In this document: in pieces, positions 63,043 to 64,000 of the stretch
Layout of the letters: each line of letters begins with the position of its first letter
How positions within the stretch are numbered: position 1 is the stretch's first letter
DNA from: Cyclobacterium marinum DSM 745
GTDB lineage: Bacteria; Bacteroidota; Bacteroidia; Cytophagales; Cyclobacteriaceae
DNA length: 64,000 nucleotides
NCBI RefSeq assembly: GCF_000222485.1
Contig: NC_015914.1
Location: 1,054,001 to 1,118,000, forward strand
Direction of reading: 5' to 3'
Made by a program: the position numbers and the translations under genes
Notes under the pieces: model-generated
What the model was told of the DNA's origin: nothing
Seen by the model: only the letters and a program-made list of their open reading frames with translations
Database searches by the model: none

Positions 63043-64000
63043 ATGAAATTAAAATTTTTAGCAGCTGTTATTTTATGGCTGGTCATTTTTCAACAAACAG
63101 TAGCCCAAGATTTAAGATCATCATTTTTAGGATTGGACGAATTAATGGGTGAAAACTCGTTTTTTGACAACCATCTTACAGGCTTCATGTTATATGATTT
63201 AGATAGTCAACTGGTTCGTTACGAGAAAAACAGTCATATTTATTTCATCCCGGCATCTACCACCAAGCTATTTACCTTTTTTGGTGCTTTAATGGTGCTG
63301 TCAGATAGTAGTACTTTTATGCGATTTATTCCCCAAGGAAATAAGGCTACCATATGGGGAACTGGAGATCCTTCTTGGAAATATCCTACCCTCCCCCTTC
63401 CTGCCATTAAAGCATTTTTATCAAAATACGATACGCTTTATTACTCTGAGAGCAATTGGAAAAACGAGCCTTTTGGTTATGGCTGGCAATGGGATGATTT
63501 CAACCATTCCTATGCTGCAGAAATGTCACCAATTCCCCTTTTTGGAAACCTAGTTAGCGCAAAAAATGTAAACAATAAGCCTATATTAACCCCTGGTATT
63601 TTTAGTGTGAGTTATTCAGACAAACCTGTGAAAAATGTCCAACGAAATTGGCGTAACAATGAATTTTATTACAACCCTAGAACCTATAATGGAAGAGACA
63701 GTAAAGTTCCGTATATGACCTCTGCAGAAACTTTTTCTAAACTTGCAAGTAAAGAATGGGACATACCTGTTAAGCTATCCAATGCTACCCTTCCCCCAGA
63801 CCATTTTATTTTGAAAGGAATCCCCACCAAAAACCTTTATAAAGAGATGTTGCTGGAAAGCGACAATTTTATAGCAGAACAACTGCTCCTTCAAATTTCC
63901 GATAAATTGTTTTTTGAACTGGACAGTGAAAAGGCCATTGAATACATTAAAAAAACCTATCTTTATGACTTACCTGATGACCCTCAGTGGGTTGATGGGT
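63043..64000 (+). CDS. D-alanyl-D-alanine carboxypeptidase/endopeptidase, PBP4 (DacB) type, 5' part
   Basis: The visible 319 residues start with a signal peptide (about 1-22, ending VAQ). The active-site serine motif SxxK is S72-T-T-K75 in IPASTTKLFTFF. The second motif SDN lies in LLESDNFIAEQLLLQ, as in PBP4-type S13 peptidases, which trim peptidoglycan cross-links in the periplasm. The KTG motif would lie beyond the window edge. The frame is open to base 64000. Confidence 0.9.
   Translation, partial: MKLKFLAAVILWLVIFQQTVAQDLRSSFLGLDELMGENSFFDNHLTGFMLYDLDSQLVRYEKNSHIYFIPASTTKLFTFFGALMVLSDSSTFMRFIPQGNKATIWGTGDPSWKYPTLPLPAIKAFLSKYDTLYYSESNWKNEPFGYGWQWDDFNHSYAAEMSPIPLFGNLVSAKNVNNKPILTPGIFSVSYSDKPVKNVQRNWRNNEFYYNPRTYNGRDSKVPYMTSAETFSKLASKEWDIPVKLSNATLPPDHFILKGIPTKNLYKEMLLESDNFIAEQLLLQISDKLFFELDSEKAIEYIKKTYLYDLPDDPQWVDG

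Overview
The window is AT-rich chromosomal DNA of a Bacteroidota member, most likely order Cytophagales and close to Cyclobacteriaceae. The grounds are: a SusC/SusD pair; the type IX secretion (T9SS) regulator PorX and a secreted protein with a T9SS type-B sorting domain; a fused LpxC/FabZ; a b558-type sdhC-sdhA-sdhB operon; DUF4494 and DUF4296 proteins; sulfatase and FG-GAP secretome genes; and promoter-like boxes of the Bacteroidota type (TTG, about 20 nt, TAnnTTTG). The family assignment is inference. No rRNA, tRNA, CRISPR array, insertion sequence or prophage was recognised.

Layout. 1-4.5 kb: tail of an unknown gene, a secreted sulfatase, a divergent TruA-like enzyme, a DUF4494 protein and an outer-membrane barrel protein. 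4.8-7.1 kb: sugar transporter plus fructokinase-like kinase. 7.3-11.2 kb: a barrel protein behind a perfect inverted repeat, then a symporter-GNAT-racemase operon. 11.4-14.9 kb: succinate dehydrogenase. 15.3-18.1 kb: large T9SS-exported protein. 18.2-26 kb: housekeeping genes (fabD, folK, sppA, a secreted EEP-family hydrolase, valS, ppa). 26.1-31.9 kb: a tightly coupled operon of a ThiF/E1-like adenylyltransferase, an acyltransferase-like protein, a 7TM sensor kinase and a receiver-kinase hybrid, with a divergent receiver-only protein. 31.9-35.1 kb: porX-tsaE-ald. 35.2-40.3 kb: HD hydrolase, lpxD, lpxC/fabZ, lpxA and an orphan ABC ATPase. 40.3-47 kb: two small exported proteins, mutS2 with DUF4296, and a shortened Bat operon. 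47.3-61.4 kb: an accessory region with a Gfo/Idh/MocA oxidoreductase, an amidohydrolase, a TrpB-like enzyme, two FG-GAP repeat proteins and the SusD/SusC pair. 61.9-64 kb: YggS-type PLP protein, DUF423 protein and a PBP4-type peptidase running off the edge.

The best candidate for an undescribed system is the 26.1-31.9 kb cluster. A ThiF fold without visible catalytic-cysteine or zinc motifs and a GNAT/autoinducer-synthase-like protein are translationally coupled to a membrane sensor kinase and a receiver-kinase hybrid. A matching stand-alone receiver is encoded divergently. I infer a module that makes or modifies a small molecule and couples it to phosphorelay signalling; no function is shown by the sequence alone.

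Other points of interest are palindromic DNA in front of two outer-membrane-protein genes, two promoter boxes placed so close to start codons that the mRNAs may be leaderless, a Bat operon without its usual ATPase, and a SusCD locus without glycoside hydrolases in view.
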